DNA of 64,000 nt from Dyadobacter luticola. GTDB lineage: Bacteria; Bacteroidota; Bacteroidia; Cytophagales; Spirosomataceae. Made by a program: the position numbers and the translations under genes. The notes below the pieces were generated by a model that worked only from the letters and a program-made list of their open reading frames with translations, ran no database searches and was not told the DNA's origin. Each line of letters begins with the position of its first letter. Within the stretch, counting starts at the first letter, position 1. Shown one piece after another: positions 17,956 through 26,383 of this stretch. The stretch lies in the NCBI RefSeq assembly GCF_005860805.1, contig NZ_VCEJ01000002.1, forward strand, positions 914,375 through 978,374. The letters run 5' to 3'.

Positions 17956-19180
17956 TGTTTATCGTCGGCGCAGAATTCAAGACTTCAATAATCACCGCGC
18001 AAGCCTGCCGGATTTCTTCTTCCGTGATCGTCAGCGGTGGAGCGATCCGCATGGCATTGTCGCAAAACAAAAACCAATCCGTCACCACACCTTTTTCAAT
18101 GCATGCGTCGATGGTTTGTTTCAGTTTTTCAAAAGATTGCATTTCGGCTGCCAGCATCAATCCGCTACCTCTAACTTCATGAATGTCAGGGTGAACCAGC
18201 AAAGATTTGAAAAGCTTGCCTTTTGCTTTGGCATTCTCTGCCAGATTTTCATCCCGAATCACATTCAATGTTGCCAGTGACGACGCGCAGCTTACAGGAT
18301 GTCCGCCAAATGTGGTAATGTGCCCTAAAATCGGATTGTTTTTAAAAACCTGCATAATCTCCCGCGACGCCATAAATGCTCCGATCGGCATACCGCCTCC
18401 CATACCCTTGGCGCTGAGCAGGACATCTGGATAAATGTCAAATTGCTCGAATGCCCAGAATGTTCCCGTCCGCCCGAAGCCAGTCTGGATTTCGTCGACG
18501 ATCAGCAGCGCGCCAACTTTCGTACATTTTTCCCGCAAGGCAATCAGATATTCAACCGTGGGGATCCTGACTCCGGACTCTCCGCCAATTATTTCAATTA
18601 CTACGCCAGCTGTCTCCTCAGTAATGCATTCGAGATCAGGTAAATAATTATGCTGAATGTGCCGGATGCCTGGCAGCAGCGGGCGGAAGTTTCGCTTAAA
18701 AAATTCAGCTCCTGCCAAACTTAATGCGCCCTGACTCGCGCCGTGGTAAGCATTGTAGCAGGATATAAACTCACTTCTGCCGGTAAATCTCTTCGCCAGT
18801 TTCATCGCCCCTTCCACCGCCTCGGTGCCCGAATTGGTAAAATAAACATTATCGATCAGCCCGAAAGGAGAGGGGTTGGCAATATTAAGGGGTAATGTTT
18901 CTGTCAAAGCTTTTGCCAGCTGCACCTGACTTCCCTGCACATATTCGCCGTAAACGAGCAAATGCATGTGCTTTTCAAGCTGTTCATGAATCGCCGAAAG
19001 CACTTTTGGATGTCGATGGCCCACATTGCTGACGGCAATACCTGAGATCAAATCCATGTAAGATTTTCCCTCCCGGCTATACATGTAAACGCCCTCGGCT
19101 CTTTCTATTTCCAAAGCCAGCGGGTAGTCAGAAGTTTGTGCTAAATGATCAAAGAAATGTTGACGATGCGTAATGTACAT
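17948..19180 (-). CDS. Class III PLP-dependent aminotransferase
   Basis: 410 residues, the normal size for the acetylornithine/4-aminobutyrate aminotransferase family. Motifs include NVGHRHPKVL, FTNSGTEAVEGAMKLA, the Asp of LLIVDEIQTGFGRTG that contacts the PLP nitrogen, and the PLP-binding Lys in SAKGMGGGMP. These enzymes transfer the omega-amino group of ornithine, lysine, diaminobutyrate or GABA-like donors. Position in a ligase cluster suggests it makes or consumes an amine building block. It overlaps the Crp/Fnr gene by 8 bases and follows the permuted ATP-grasp gene after 65 bases. Confidence 0.9.
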   Translation of the reverse strand: MYITHRQHFFDHLAQTSDYPLALEIERAEGVYMYSREGKSYMDLISGIAVSNVGHRHPKVLSAIHEQLEKHMHLLVYGEYVQGSQVQLAKALTETLPLNIANPSPFGLIDNVYFTNSGTEAVEGAMKLAKRFTGRSEFISCYNAYHGASQGALSLAGAEFFKRNFRPLLPGIRHIQHNYLPDLECITEETAGVVIEIIGGESGVRIPTVEYLIALREKCTKVGALLIVDEIQTGFGRTGTFWAFEQFDIYPDVLLSAKGMGGGMPIGAFMASREIMQVFKNNPILGHITTFGGHPVSCASSLATLNVIRDENLAENAKAKGKLFKSLLVHPDIHEVRGSGLMLAAEMQSFEKLKQTIDACIEKGVVTDWFLFCDNAMRIAPPLTITEEEIRQACAVIIEVLNSAPTINNV

Positions 19181-19245
19181 TATATACTATTAATACTTTT
19201 TGAAAGTATCTTATTTTTTAAATGTTCTAAATGCTGGGAGACAGA

Positions 19246-20439
19246 TTATTTTTCGAAAAATCCGGCGCTCCCGCCCACCCAGGTAAAATCTTTATTGTAG
19301 CGGACGCCGATCATTTCGCCCCGGCTTAATCTGCTTAAACTGATCAGCAGCTCAGGTTTTGGCGCGTTGTCCTTCCAGCCGTACATCATCCTGATCTCAC
19401 ATTTCACCAACCCATCCGGCGCCTGGATCACAGGTTCGTAGACGACTTTCTTTTGCAGAATGTAATTTTCGGGATCGGGCAGGGATATCAAATCAGCCTT
19501 AGTAATGTGCAGGTTTACGCCCGAACCGGCAAAAGAGAAAAGTGGTTTCAGGACGTAATTTTCTAAATCAGCCGGGAAATCTCCGTTATAGTCACTTACA
19601 AACCGCGTTTCGGGAATGTAGGGGCTTGATAAAAATGGGATAGAAAACTTGCTGATCCTGAAAAACCAGTTCGGATGGCCCACCCAGGCCACATTCACAT
19701 CATCTGTGAAATGATAGCTTGTTTTTAAGTCGGGATAACTTTGCAGATCGTCGAAAATAAGGCGGTTGTAGATTCTTTTAACCTGGATTTTTCGCCCGTC
19801 TTTTTCGTAAAATAAATTTCTGCCCTCGCGGATCAGCTTGGTATAACATACCGCTTTGATACCCAGCATTTTCTCAGTTACCGCGAAATCAATTCTCGTT
19901 TTTTGTTTCTCGGGAAAAATTTCGAGAAGGATTACCTGCTCAGGATCTTCACCCGCGAGTATCAGGTTTTTCAAAGTACGGACATATTCATCGTAGGAGT
20001 TATCTCCCAGCAAATATTCGAAACCTTCCTGAATGTCAAAGTATTTTCTAAAAGACTCAGACAAAAATGCCTGGTAACCGAAAATTGATGGAAAGCCTTG
20101 TAACTCAATCAACTGCGGCACCAGTTTGCCGTTTTCATCTTTACAGATCGCAAAATCAATCGCTAAAAAAGAGGTATGCGCATTCTCGCCCGGCACATTT
20201 TGATCCTGTGGAACTGCACGATCGGTTTTTGCTTTGAAATCCGGTGAAGCTAACGTTTCGATAATTTCATCAGAAGCCTGCAAGATTTTCTCTTTCAATG
20301 CTTTGGGGACAAAAACCGGCGTTTCTGCAACACGAAAATCGAGCTGGCCCGGGAACGTATCTTCGAAAGAGGCGACGAATGCCGCGTATTTTTCTTCGGT
20401 AAACGAGCGGTTGAATGTTTCTCGGGCTTGCTTATGCAT
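19246..20439 (-). CDS. Probable circularly permuted ATP-grasp ligase
   Basis: 397 residues. I do not recognise a named family, but the motif order suggests a circularly permuted ATP-grasp domain like that of glutathionylspermidine synthase. The acidic metal-site strand (AIDFAICKDENGKLVPQLIELQG, given here only for residues 93-115) lies near the N-terminus. The Lys and glycine-loop segment LKPLFSFAGSGVNL lies near the C-terminus at about 297-310, followed by NYILQKKV and a polar Arg strand (CEIRMMYG). In the normal order the Lys/Gly segment comes first. Such enzymes join a carboxylate to an amine through an acyl phosphate. The start overlaps the amidotransferase stop by 8 bases. Confidence 0.65.
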   Translation of the reverse strand: MHKQARETFNRSFTEEKYAAFVASFEDTFPGQLDFRVAETPVFVPKALKEKILQASDEIIETLASPDFKAKTDRAVPQDQNVPGENAHTSFLAIDFAICKDENGKLVPQLIELQGFPSIFGYQAFLSESFRKYFDIQEGFEYLLGDNSYDEYVRTLKNLILAGEDPEQVILLEIFPEKQKTRIDFAVTEKMLGIKAVCYTKLIREGRNLFYEKDGRKIQVKRIYNRLIFDDLQSYPDLKTSYHFTDDVNVAWVGHPNWFFRISKFSIPFLSSPYIPETRFVSDYNGDFPADLENYVLKPLFSFAGSGVNLHITKADLISLPDPENYILQKKVVYEPVIQAPDGLVKCEIRMMYGWKDNAPKPELLISLSRLSRGEMIGVRYNKDFTWVGGSAGFFEK

Positions 20440-21274
20440 AGGCCAGGGGAAAAGTTTTATCCAGTGCGTTTTTGAGGAATGTGGGCAAAATCACCGATTC
20501 CGTCATCATAATTTTGTCGGGATCATTCAAATGCGCGATCATATCATTGTATTTGGCTTCACCGTGCGCAGCAATAATGCTGGTTTTTTTGTCCTCCCTC
20601 AAAAAATACCGCAGCATTCCCTCCGAATCAGCCTCGGGGTGAAACTGCGTACCAATAATTTCATTCGAAAAACGGATCGCCATGATTGCCCTTTCCAGCG
20701 GCACGTGCGGACGGATTTTTTCAAGGCAAAGCAGTTTTGCGCCCATACTTTCCATTATATACTGATTGGCCTGAATCACCTGGAAATCACGGGAGTCGAC
20801 AATCCAGAAAGGATCATTCAGCGGATTCAGCAGCGGGTCTTTTCGTCCTAAACTTGTTTTGTGTACCGGAAATGTGCCGAAAGAAGTTTTCCGCCTTTTG
20901 CTCACACCCGCCAGTTCCCAATGCAGGCAGGCCATTTGAAAAGAGTGACAAATCAGGAACAAATGCTTCTTGATCCGGTTCTGGCGCTTTTTATTGTATT
21001 CTAATAATTGATCGAGGAAGCCAAAAAACTTTTTCTCCCAGGCTTCACCGACCGGAGACGGATTTCCCGGGCCGCCAGTGGATAGGTACGCGTCGAAATC
21101 CATGCCCGGCACTTCCAGTTTTTGTCTTACATCAAAAACCGTGTAGTGAACATGAATAGACTCTCTTTCAGCAAATTGCGCGATGATTTTCTTAATACAA
21201 CGCATTCCTTCGTTTTCGAAGCCGTCGTACATGTCCAGAATCGCGATCCGGAAATGTTTAATATCAGGTGTCAT
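20432..21274 (-). CDS. Class I glutamine amidotransferase-like protein
   Basis: 280 residues with the GATase1 fold. The glycine-rich loop is STGGPGNPSP (about 65-74). The nucleophile is Cys109 in LICHSFQ, and the His and Glu of the triad are His212 and Glu214 in TQFHPEADSEG. It resembles GMP synthase-type amidotransferase domains but stands alone without a synthetase domain. It would release ammonia from glutamine or cleave a gamma-glutamyl bond, with a neighbouring ligase as partner. It overlaps the permuted ATP-grasp gene by 8 bases. Confidence 0.85.
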   Translation of the reverse strand: MTPDIKHFRIAILDMYDGFENEGMRCIKKIIAQFAERESIHVHYTVFDVRQKLEVPGMDFDAYLSTGGPGNPSPVGEAWEKKFFGFLDQLLEYNKKRQNRIKKHLFLICHSFQMACLHWELAGVSKRRKTSFGTFPVHKTSLGRKDPLLNPLNDPFWIVDSRDFQVIQANQYIMESMGAKLLCLEKIRPHVPLERAIMAIRFSNEIIGTQFHPEADSEGMLRYFLREDKKTSIIAAHGEAKYNDMIAHLNDPDKIMMTESVILPTFLKNALDKTFPLAYA

Positions 21275-21314
21275 TTTTTGTTAACTAACAGCGCTCACTG
21301 TCAGCTTTTAATTT

Positions 21315-22415
21315 TTAATAAAGGCCAACCCTTGTTTCCTGAACAATGTAGTCGACCACCGCATTTAAACTTCCGGTTTCTTCGAAAACAGCAAGCTGGC
21401 GGTCTGCGCCGGTTCCCATTTCCAAAATCTGATGGATGTAGTCGATTTCTTTTCTGCTGCCGAGTTCATCCACCACGTCGTCTATAAATTCGAGCAGCTC
21501 GGCCACCAGCAATTTGTACTCCACTTCTTCCTGCTTACCAAAGTCAATGAGCTTACCGTGAATCCCGTAGCGGGCAGCGCGCCATTTATTTTCATTGATC
21601 AACATGCGATCATAAATCCTGAAATTCAGGTTCTTACGATGCAGCTGGTAAATTTTCGCAACCAATGCCTGCATGATCGCAGCGAGACAAATCGTCTCGT
21701 CGGTACGCATCGGCACGTCGCACATCCGGAACTCTATCGTGTTAAAAAATGGATGCACGCGGATGTCCCACCAGATCTTTTTACCATTATCAATACATTT
21801 AGTTTTGATCAGTAATTCCACATACTCGTCATATTCCGACGCGCTGGAAAAGAAGTCGGGAATGCCGGTTCTTGGAAATTTGTCAAAAACCTTGCTCCTG
21901 TACGATTTAAAGCCGGTATTTCGCCCACACCAGAAAGGCGAGTTGGTAGACAATGCATAAATGTGCGGCAAAAAATATCTGACCGCATTCATGATCTGGA
22001 TCCCCTCGTTCCGGTTTTCGATACCGACGTGCACGTGCAATCCAAAAATGAGGTTTCCCCGGGCTACGTCTCGCATTTCGTCAATGATCTGGTCGTACCG
22101 CGGATCGTTGGTGATGAGCTGGTCGGCCCAGTCGGCGAAAGGGTGGGTACCGGCGGCCGCCACCTGCAAATCCTGTTTTTCGGCCAGATCGAGGATCATT
22201 TTCCGGAGATAGGAAACTTCCTCCCGTGCTTCCTGAATGTTGTGGCAAATATTGGTACCTACTTCCACCACCGCCTGGTGCATTTCCGCCTTTACACGTT
22301 CCTGCAAGGTAATTTTTCCGTCCTCGACAAGCTTGGACATGTGCGAGCGTAGATTGCGTGTAACCGGATCGATGGTCTGAAATTCTTCCTCAATTCCCAG
22401 TGTGAAAGTGGCCAT
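21315..22415 (-). CDS. Carboxylate-amine ligase (GCS2/YbdK family)
   Basis: 366 residues, the size of the YbdK/EgtA-like GCS2 branch. The family motif GIEEEF is at residues 7-12. HVHVGIENR and TIEFRMCDVPM form further parts of the ATP and substrate site. Members couple a carboxylate, often glutamate, to an amine such as cysteine, using ATP. E. coli YbdK has weak glutamate-cysteine ligase activity, but the real substrates of most members are unknown. It sits 20 bases after an ATP-grasp gene and 40 bases before the amidotransferase gene. Confidence 0.92.
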   Translation of the reverse strand: MATFTLGIEEEFQTIDPVTRNLRSHMSKLVEDGKITLQERVKAEMHQAVVEVGTNICHNIQEAREEVSYLRKMILDLAEKQDLQVAAAGTHPFADWADQLITNDPRYDQIIDEMRDVARGNLIFGLHVHVGIENRNEGIQIMNAVRYFLPHIYALSTNSPFWCGRNTGFKSYRSKVFDKFPRTGIPDFFSSASEYDEYVELLIKTKCIDNGKKIWWDIRVHPFFNTIEFRMCDVPMRTDETICLAAIMQALVAKIYQLHRKNLNFRIYDRMLINENKWRAARYGIHGKLIDFGKQEEVEYKLLVAELLEFIDDVVDELGSRKEIDYIHQILEMGTGADRQLAVFEETGSLNAVVDYIVQETRVGLY

Positions 22416-22435
22416 ATAAGCTGTTAATCAGAAAA

Positions 22436-23578
22436 TTAAGATTTTTTCAATTTGGAATTTTTAGCCGGCGCTTTCGTGGCAGCAGCATTTTGGGTAGGTA
22501 TCACGGGCTCGGGTTCGGAAACCGGCTCTTCACTTTTGGGTTTGGCCAATCTTGCGGCTTTTTTCGCAACCACATTTTTAACATTCACCTCTTTCGCCGA
22601 TTCCAAAACCGGAAGCGCGGCAGTCGGAGCATTCACAGCATTATTGATGAATGTACCCCAGGTAAGATTTACCTGTCCCGGAACCTGCTTTTTCGCACGT
22701 TCGATCGCCATATTCGCGGCTGCTTCCACCACCCACTCAAAGTTGTCGCGCCCTACCGAATAAATGTCCGCATCCGGCGCAGGGTTGCAAAAATCGATGG
22801 CGATGGGGATACCGTCGCGCACGGCAAATTCTACGGTGTTGAAATCGTAGCCCAGCGCAACATTGAGCTTTAATGTATAATCTTTTATGGTTTCCAAAAG
22901 CTTTTCCCGTTCTTCGCCGGTCGCTTTCAATTCGGACGCATATCTTAAATGATGCGGATTTCTTGGTTCGTAAGGCATAATGAGCACGTCCTTCAGACCA
23001 ATGCAGTAGCAACGCACATAATCGGTAAATTCGATTTCCTCTTGCAGCATCATCACCAGCTGGCCGGTTTCTTCGTGTTTGTACCACATATCCTGCGGGT
23101 TTACCACTTTGTAAACACTCTTCCATCCGCCGCCATCGTGCGGTTTCATATAAGCCGGGAAGCCGACATATTGGAAAATTTCTTCCCAAGCCATCGGGAA
23201 TGCGAGGTTACGAAAGGAAGTTTCCGATGTATTTTCGGGACGTTCTTTGGAAGGTAAAAGCACTGTTTTAGGCACAGGCACGCCGATCTTTTCTGCTAAG
23301 GCATTATTGAAAAACTTTTCATCCGCACTCCACCAGAAAGGATTATTGATCACCGCAGTCCCTGAAAGCGCAGCGTTTTTTAGATAAGCCCTGTAAAATG
23401 GCACGTCCTGCGAAATGCGGTCGATGATTACGGCATATTCTGTGGGACTGGCCTGCACTACCTTGTCTATGGATACGGCTTCGGCAATGATACCTTCCTC
23501 GCCTTTGCTGTTAACTCGTTCGATGAATGCATTCGGGAAGGTGTTTTCCATTCCGTACAAAATTCCAATCTTTTTCAT
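22436..23578 (-). CDS. RimK-like ATP-grasp ligase with a basic low-complexity tail
   Basis: 380 residues. Residues 1-310 look like an ATP-grasp enzyme: Lys145 in AYMKPHDGGGW, with the glycine loop following it, then the hinge MMLQEEIEF, and metal ligands Glu250 (NTVEFAV) and Asp262/Asn265 (IDFCNP). Members form amide bonds by way of acyl phosphates. Residues ~321-380 are a Lys/Ala/Pro-rich tail without secondary-structure signals, which is unusual for the family and might bind nucleic acid or a partner. It lies 27 bases downstream of the esterase gene and 20 bases upstream of the GCS2 ligase gene. Confidence 0.85.
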   Translation of the reverse strand: MKKIGILYGMENTFPNAFIERVNSKGEEGIIAEAVSIDKVVQASPTEYAVIIDRISQDVPFYRAYLKNAALSGTAVINNPFWWSADEKFFNNALAEKIGVPVPKTVLLPSKERPENTSETSFRNLAFPMAWEEIFQYVGFPAYMKPHDGGGWKSVYKVVNPQDMWYKHEETGQLVMMLQEEIEFTDYVRCYCIGLKDVLIMPYEPRNPHHLRYASELKATGEEREKLLETIKDYTLKLNVALGYDFNTVEFAVRDGIPIAIDFCNPAPDADIYSVGRDNFEWVVEAAANMAIERAKKQVPGQVNLTWGTFINNAVNAPTAALPVLESAKEVNVKNVVAKKAARLAKPKSEEPVSEPEPVIPTQNAAATKAPAKNSKLKKS

Positions 23579-23605
23579 ATCAAGGTTTTTCGTTTTGTTT
23601 TTAAT

Positions 23606-24313
23606 TTAAAGAATGCGGGAAAGGTAATCCGGAAACATCTTGTTCCATAGCGGCCAATCGTGTTTTTCCCAGCCGCGGATGTCGAGCCAGTGGTCGATTC
23701 CCTTGTTATTCAAAATGTTGGATAATTTAACATTGCTGTCCCGGCAGATATCCCACTCGGAAGTGCCGAGGACGATCTTCATGTGACCAAACCGCCAGCC
23801 CTGCTCGTTGGGCATGTAATCGACGGGATTGTTGAAATAAACCGTATCGTCGTAAAAGCCGTCGGTGAAAGTGCGGATGTCGAACGCGCCGCTCATACTC
23901 ACCAGGTAAGCGACTTGCTCCGGGTGCCTGAAAGCAAAATTGGCCGCATGAAACCCGCCAAAGCTACATCCCGCCACGCCGATTTTTCCAACATGACATT
24001 CCTGCCTGATATAAGGTACCAGCTCGTTGTTCAGGAATTTATCGTATTGAATGTGATTGAGGACGCGGTACTGCGGGTTCAGGTGCTTGGCGTACCAGGA
24101 TTCGGCATCGATGGAATCCACGCAATAAATCTTATATTTTCCTGACTCCACCAGTCCTTTCACCGAATCGATGAGGCCCATGTCTTTCGCCTGGTAGTAC
24201 CTTCCTAGCGTTGTGGGAAAAAGTAAAATGGGATAGCCCCAGTTACCGTAGACAAGCATCTCAACATCCCGGTCGAGATGGTGAGAATAATATTTAATAT
24301 GCTTCTCTTCCAA
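23606..24313 (-). CDS. Esterase of the alpha/beta hydrolase fold (COG4947-like)
   Basis: 235 residues from a TTG at 24313. No ATG is available before an internal Met at codon 19 of this start, and the homologous region begins near EEKHIKYYSHHLDRD. An upstream TTG at 24355 is also in frame. The nucleophile elbow is AGCSFGGFHA, and a late His lies in GWEKHDWP. The protein resembles esterase D/S-formylglutathione hydrolase relatives. It heads the minus-strand ligase run and is divergent from a second esterase, so it probably hydrolyses or transfers an ester in the same pathway. Confidence 0.85.
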   Translation of the reverse strand: MEEKHIKYYSHHLDRDVEMLVYGNWGYPILLFPTTLGRYYQAKDMGLIDSVKGLVESGKYKIYCVDSIDAESWYAKHLNPQYRVLNHIQYDKFLNNELVPYIRQECHVGKIGVAGCSFGGFHAANFAFRHPEQVAYLVSMSGAFDIRTFTDGFYDDTVYFNNPVDYMPNEQGWRFGHMKIVLGTSEWDICRDSNVKLSNILNNKGIDHWLDIRGWEKHDWPLWNKMFPDYLSRIL

Positions 24314-24413
24314 ATGGAGCGCGTTTTTGATTGATAAATGAAATATACAAAACAATTCATAGTAAGCAAATTAATAACTTGCGCGTTTAATTTTCAGTTA
24401 AAGCGCCCCGAAA

Positions 24414-25220
24414 GTGAGTTTGAGCCAGCCTTTACCGGCCATTTTTTTGGATACCAAAACAATTTTTTCCCACTATCTGGACCGGGAAGTTACCCTTTCC
24501 GTGGTACTGCCGGCGGGTTATAATCTGGAAGAAAATTATCCGCTGATTCTTTTCAATGATGGTCAGGATTTTCCAGCGCTGAACCTGGTTGATACATTAA
24601 CATTTCTTCAATCGGAGCAGCTGATAGTGCCGCATGTCATCGTAGGCATTCATGCCAATTTCGACCGGATCTATGAATATGGTACTGCTTCCCAGGCTGA
24701 TTACGCCGGGCGGGGAAACAAGGCAGCAGCGACTACGGATTTTGTTTTGCAGGAACTACTGCCGCATTTGAGAGAACATTATGACGTTCAAAATCACAAC
24801 ATTACTTATGCCGGATTTTCTCTTGGCGGGTTAATGGCGCTGGATATGGCATGGCATCATCCCGAAATATTTGCAAAAGTGGGCGTCTTTTCCGGCTCGC
24901 TGTGGTGGCGGCAAAAAGCGTTGGATGCAGGTTATGACGATTCTGATAGGATCATGCATGCGCAGATCAGGAACTCAGCGCAGAAGCCTGATCTGCGTTT
25001 CTGGTTTCAATGCGGCGGGCTTGACGAGTATGATGACCGCGATGGGGATGGTGTGATCGATTCTATCCAGGATACATTGGAATGTATGGCCGAGCTGGAA
25101 AAGAAGGGTTATGCCTGGAACAAAGAAGTTTTTTATACAGAAGTGATAGACGGCCGGCACAATACAGAAACCTGGGCAAAGGTACTTCCGGCATTTTTAA
25201 AGTGGGTTTCCAGGAAATGA
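24414..25220 (+). CDS. Alpha/beta hydrolase-fold esterase (enterochelin esterase-like)
   Basis: 268 residues. The nucleophile elbow AGFSLGG puts Ser at about 136. The N-terminal VTLSVVLPAGYN and YPLILFNDGQD, and the late IDGRHNTETW with the likely catalytic His, fit the esterase D/Fes branch. There is no signal peptide, so it should be cytoplasmic. It is divergent from the other esterase and shares the 100-base gap with it, so the two are likely controlled together. Ester and peptide substrates are both possible. Confidence 0.88.
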   Translation: MSLSQPLPAIFLDTKTIFSHYLDREVTLSVVLPAGYNLEENYPLILFNDGQDFPALNLVDTLTFLQSEQLIVPHVIVGIHANFDRIYEYGTASQADYAGRGNKAAATTDFVLQELLPHLREHYDVQNHNITYAGFSLGGLMALDMAWHHPEIFAKVGVFSGSLWWRQKALDAGYDDSDRIMHAQIRNSAQKPDLRFWFQCGGLDEYDDRDGDGVIDSIQDTLECMAELEKKGYAWNKEVFYTEVIDGRHNTETWAKVLPAFLKWVSRK

Positions 25221-25228
25221 TTGGCGAT

Positions 25229-26254
25229 TTACTCCAATTCCGCAAGAAACTGCATCGTGTCTACATTGTCCGCGTAATCAAACAATCCGGGCGTCTGCGA
25301 TCCCCCGAAATCAACTGAATTTTCAAAGCCCGTGTCCGGGCGCGCCACGATGCATTGAATCTTTTCACGCAATCCCGAAAGCTCGGTTTTAAGCTCGTCA
25401 ATGTGCTGATAAGTACCGGTATGCAGCACGGAAATAGGGGATACCAGCGCTTCATTTTCGCGGATCATCAGGAAACCGTTGTCGAGATGCGGCTCACGGT
25501 TGACCAGAAATACCGACCTGTTGTACTCGTAGTTATTGAAGTATTTATGGTGGTGCAGGTAGTCGTTTTCTACGTATTGCAGCAAGTCGTAAAACTTGGT
25601 AAAATCATATCCGGCCGGTACAAAAAGCTTGGACACATTGCGGCAGCCCAGTCCAAAATATTGAAGTACATCCCGGCCCAGCGCTTCCAGTTCTGCGTGG
25701 GTTTCGTCCCCGGTGAGCACGGCTACCGAAGTCCGGTTTTTGCGGATGATATTCGGTTTTTTACCAAAATAATAATGAAAATAACGGGCAGTATTGTCGC
25801 TTCCGGTGGCAATGTACGCATCTGCTTCATTGAGCCGGTCGGCAAACTGAATTGCAGTTTTAAATCCCGGCTCGATTTCGGTGAGCTCATTCAAAAGTGC
25901 AGAAATAGGCACGGTATCTTCGGAACTGGGTTTGGCGAGGAGGTTGTGTCCACTGATGAGCACACTCATCGCGTCATGAAACCCGACGGCCGGAATGTTA
26001 CCCGCCATCACGACACCTACTTTTTTAGCATTGTGTATCTCAGGATACGAACCGACCCACGCTTCCAGATTTTTGGCATTCAGAAATTGACTGGCGATGG
26101 CGCGAAGGGATTTGAGCACATTGACGGTCGTAAACCAGTTGTTCCGGCTGTTGGCGAGGGCGGCCCACTCGTAGATGATCTCCTCATTTTCAGCATTGTT
26201 AATAAAATCCCCAAGCTGGATAAATGCCTGGACCCTCTGCGCTCTTGACAACAT
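25229..26254 (-). CDS. Acyl-CoA reductase (LuxC-like)
   Basis: 341 residues, shorter than Vibrio LuxC (~480), resembling the Bacteroidota LuxC-like family of the aldehyde dehydrogenase superfamily. Visible segments are VGVVMAGNIPAVGFHDA, SGHNLLAKPSSEDTVP, and the probable thioester Cys in YFGLGCRNVSKLFVP. It would reduce an acyl-CoA to an aldehyde using NAD(P)H. No LuxD/LuxE partners are present. It is divergent from a 2[4Fe-4S] ferredoxin gene with a 129-base gap and convergent with the esterase gene. Confidence 0.85.
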   Translation of the reverse strand: MLSRAQRVQAFIQLGDFINNAENEEIIYEWAALANSRNNWFTTVNVLKSLRAIASQFLNAKNLEAWVGSYPEIHNAKKVGVVMAGNIPAVGFHDAMSVLISGHNLLAKPSSEDTVPISALLNELTEIEPGFKTAIQFADRLNEADAYIATGSDNTARYFHYYFGKKPNIIRKNRTSVAVLTGDETHAELEALGRDVLQYFGLGCRNVSKLFVPAGYDFTKFYDLLQYVENDYLHHHKYFNNYEYNRSVFLVNREPHLDNGFLMIRENEALVSPISVLHTGTYQHIDELKTELSGLREKIQCIVARPDTGFENSVDFGGSQTPGLFDYADNVDTMQFLAELE

Positions 26255-26304
26255 TCTAATGAACTCTAAAAAGTTAAATGGCCACCGCCGTATTTATTTT
26301 TCTG

Positions 26305-26335
26305 ATTGTTGGGAAACTATAAATAGTTATATTTG
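26305..26335 (+). promoter_or_regulatory. Promoter of the ferredoxin gene
   Basis: ATTG at 26305-26308 (one mismatch to TTTG), 19-base spacer, then TATATTTG at 26328-26335, an exact TAnnTTTG. The ATG is about 49 bases downstream. Confidence 0.5.
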
Positions 26336-26383
26336 TTACCTTAATCATAAGAAATAGCAACAAATATAAACAATCCGGCGACT

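Noticed and set aside
17750..18280. Plus-strand open frame of 176 codons across the Crp/Fnr and aminotransferase genes
   Set aside because: Antisense to two well-supported genes, with no motif.
25355..26248. Long plus-strand open frame of 297 codons opposite the acyl-CoA reductase gene
   Set aside because: It is an antisense shadow of a clear gene, and its translation has no family features and an unlikely composition.
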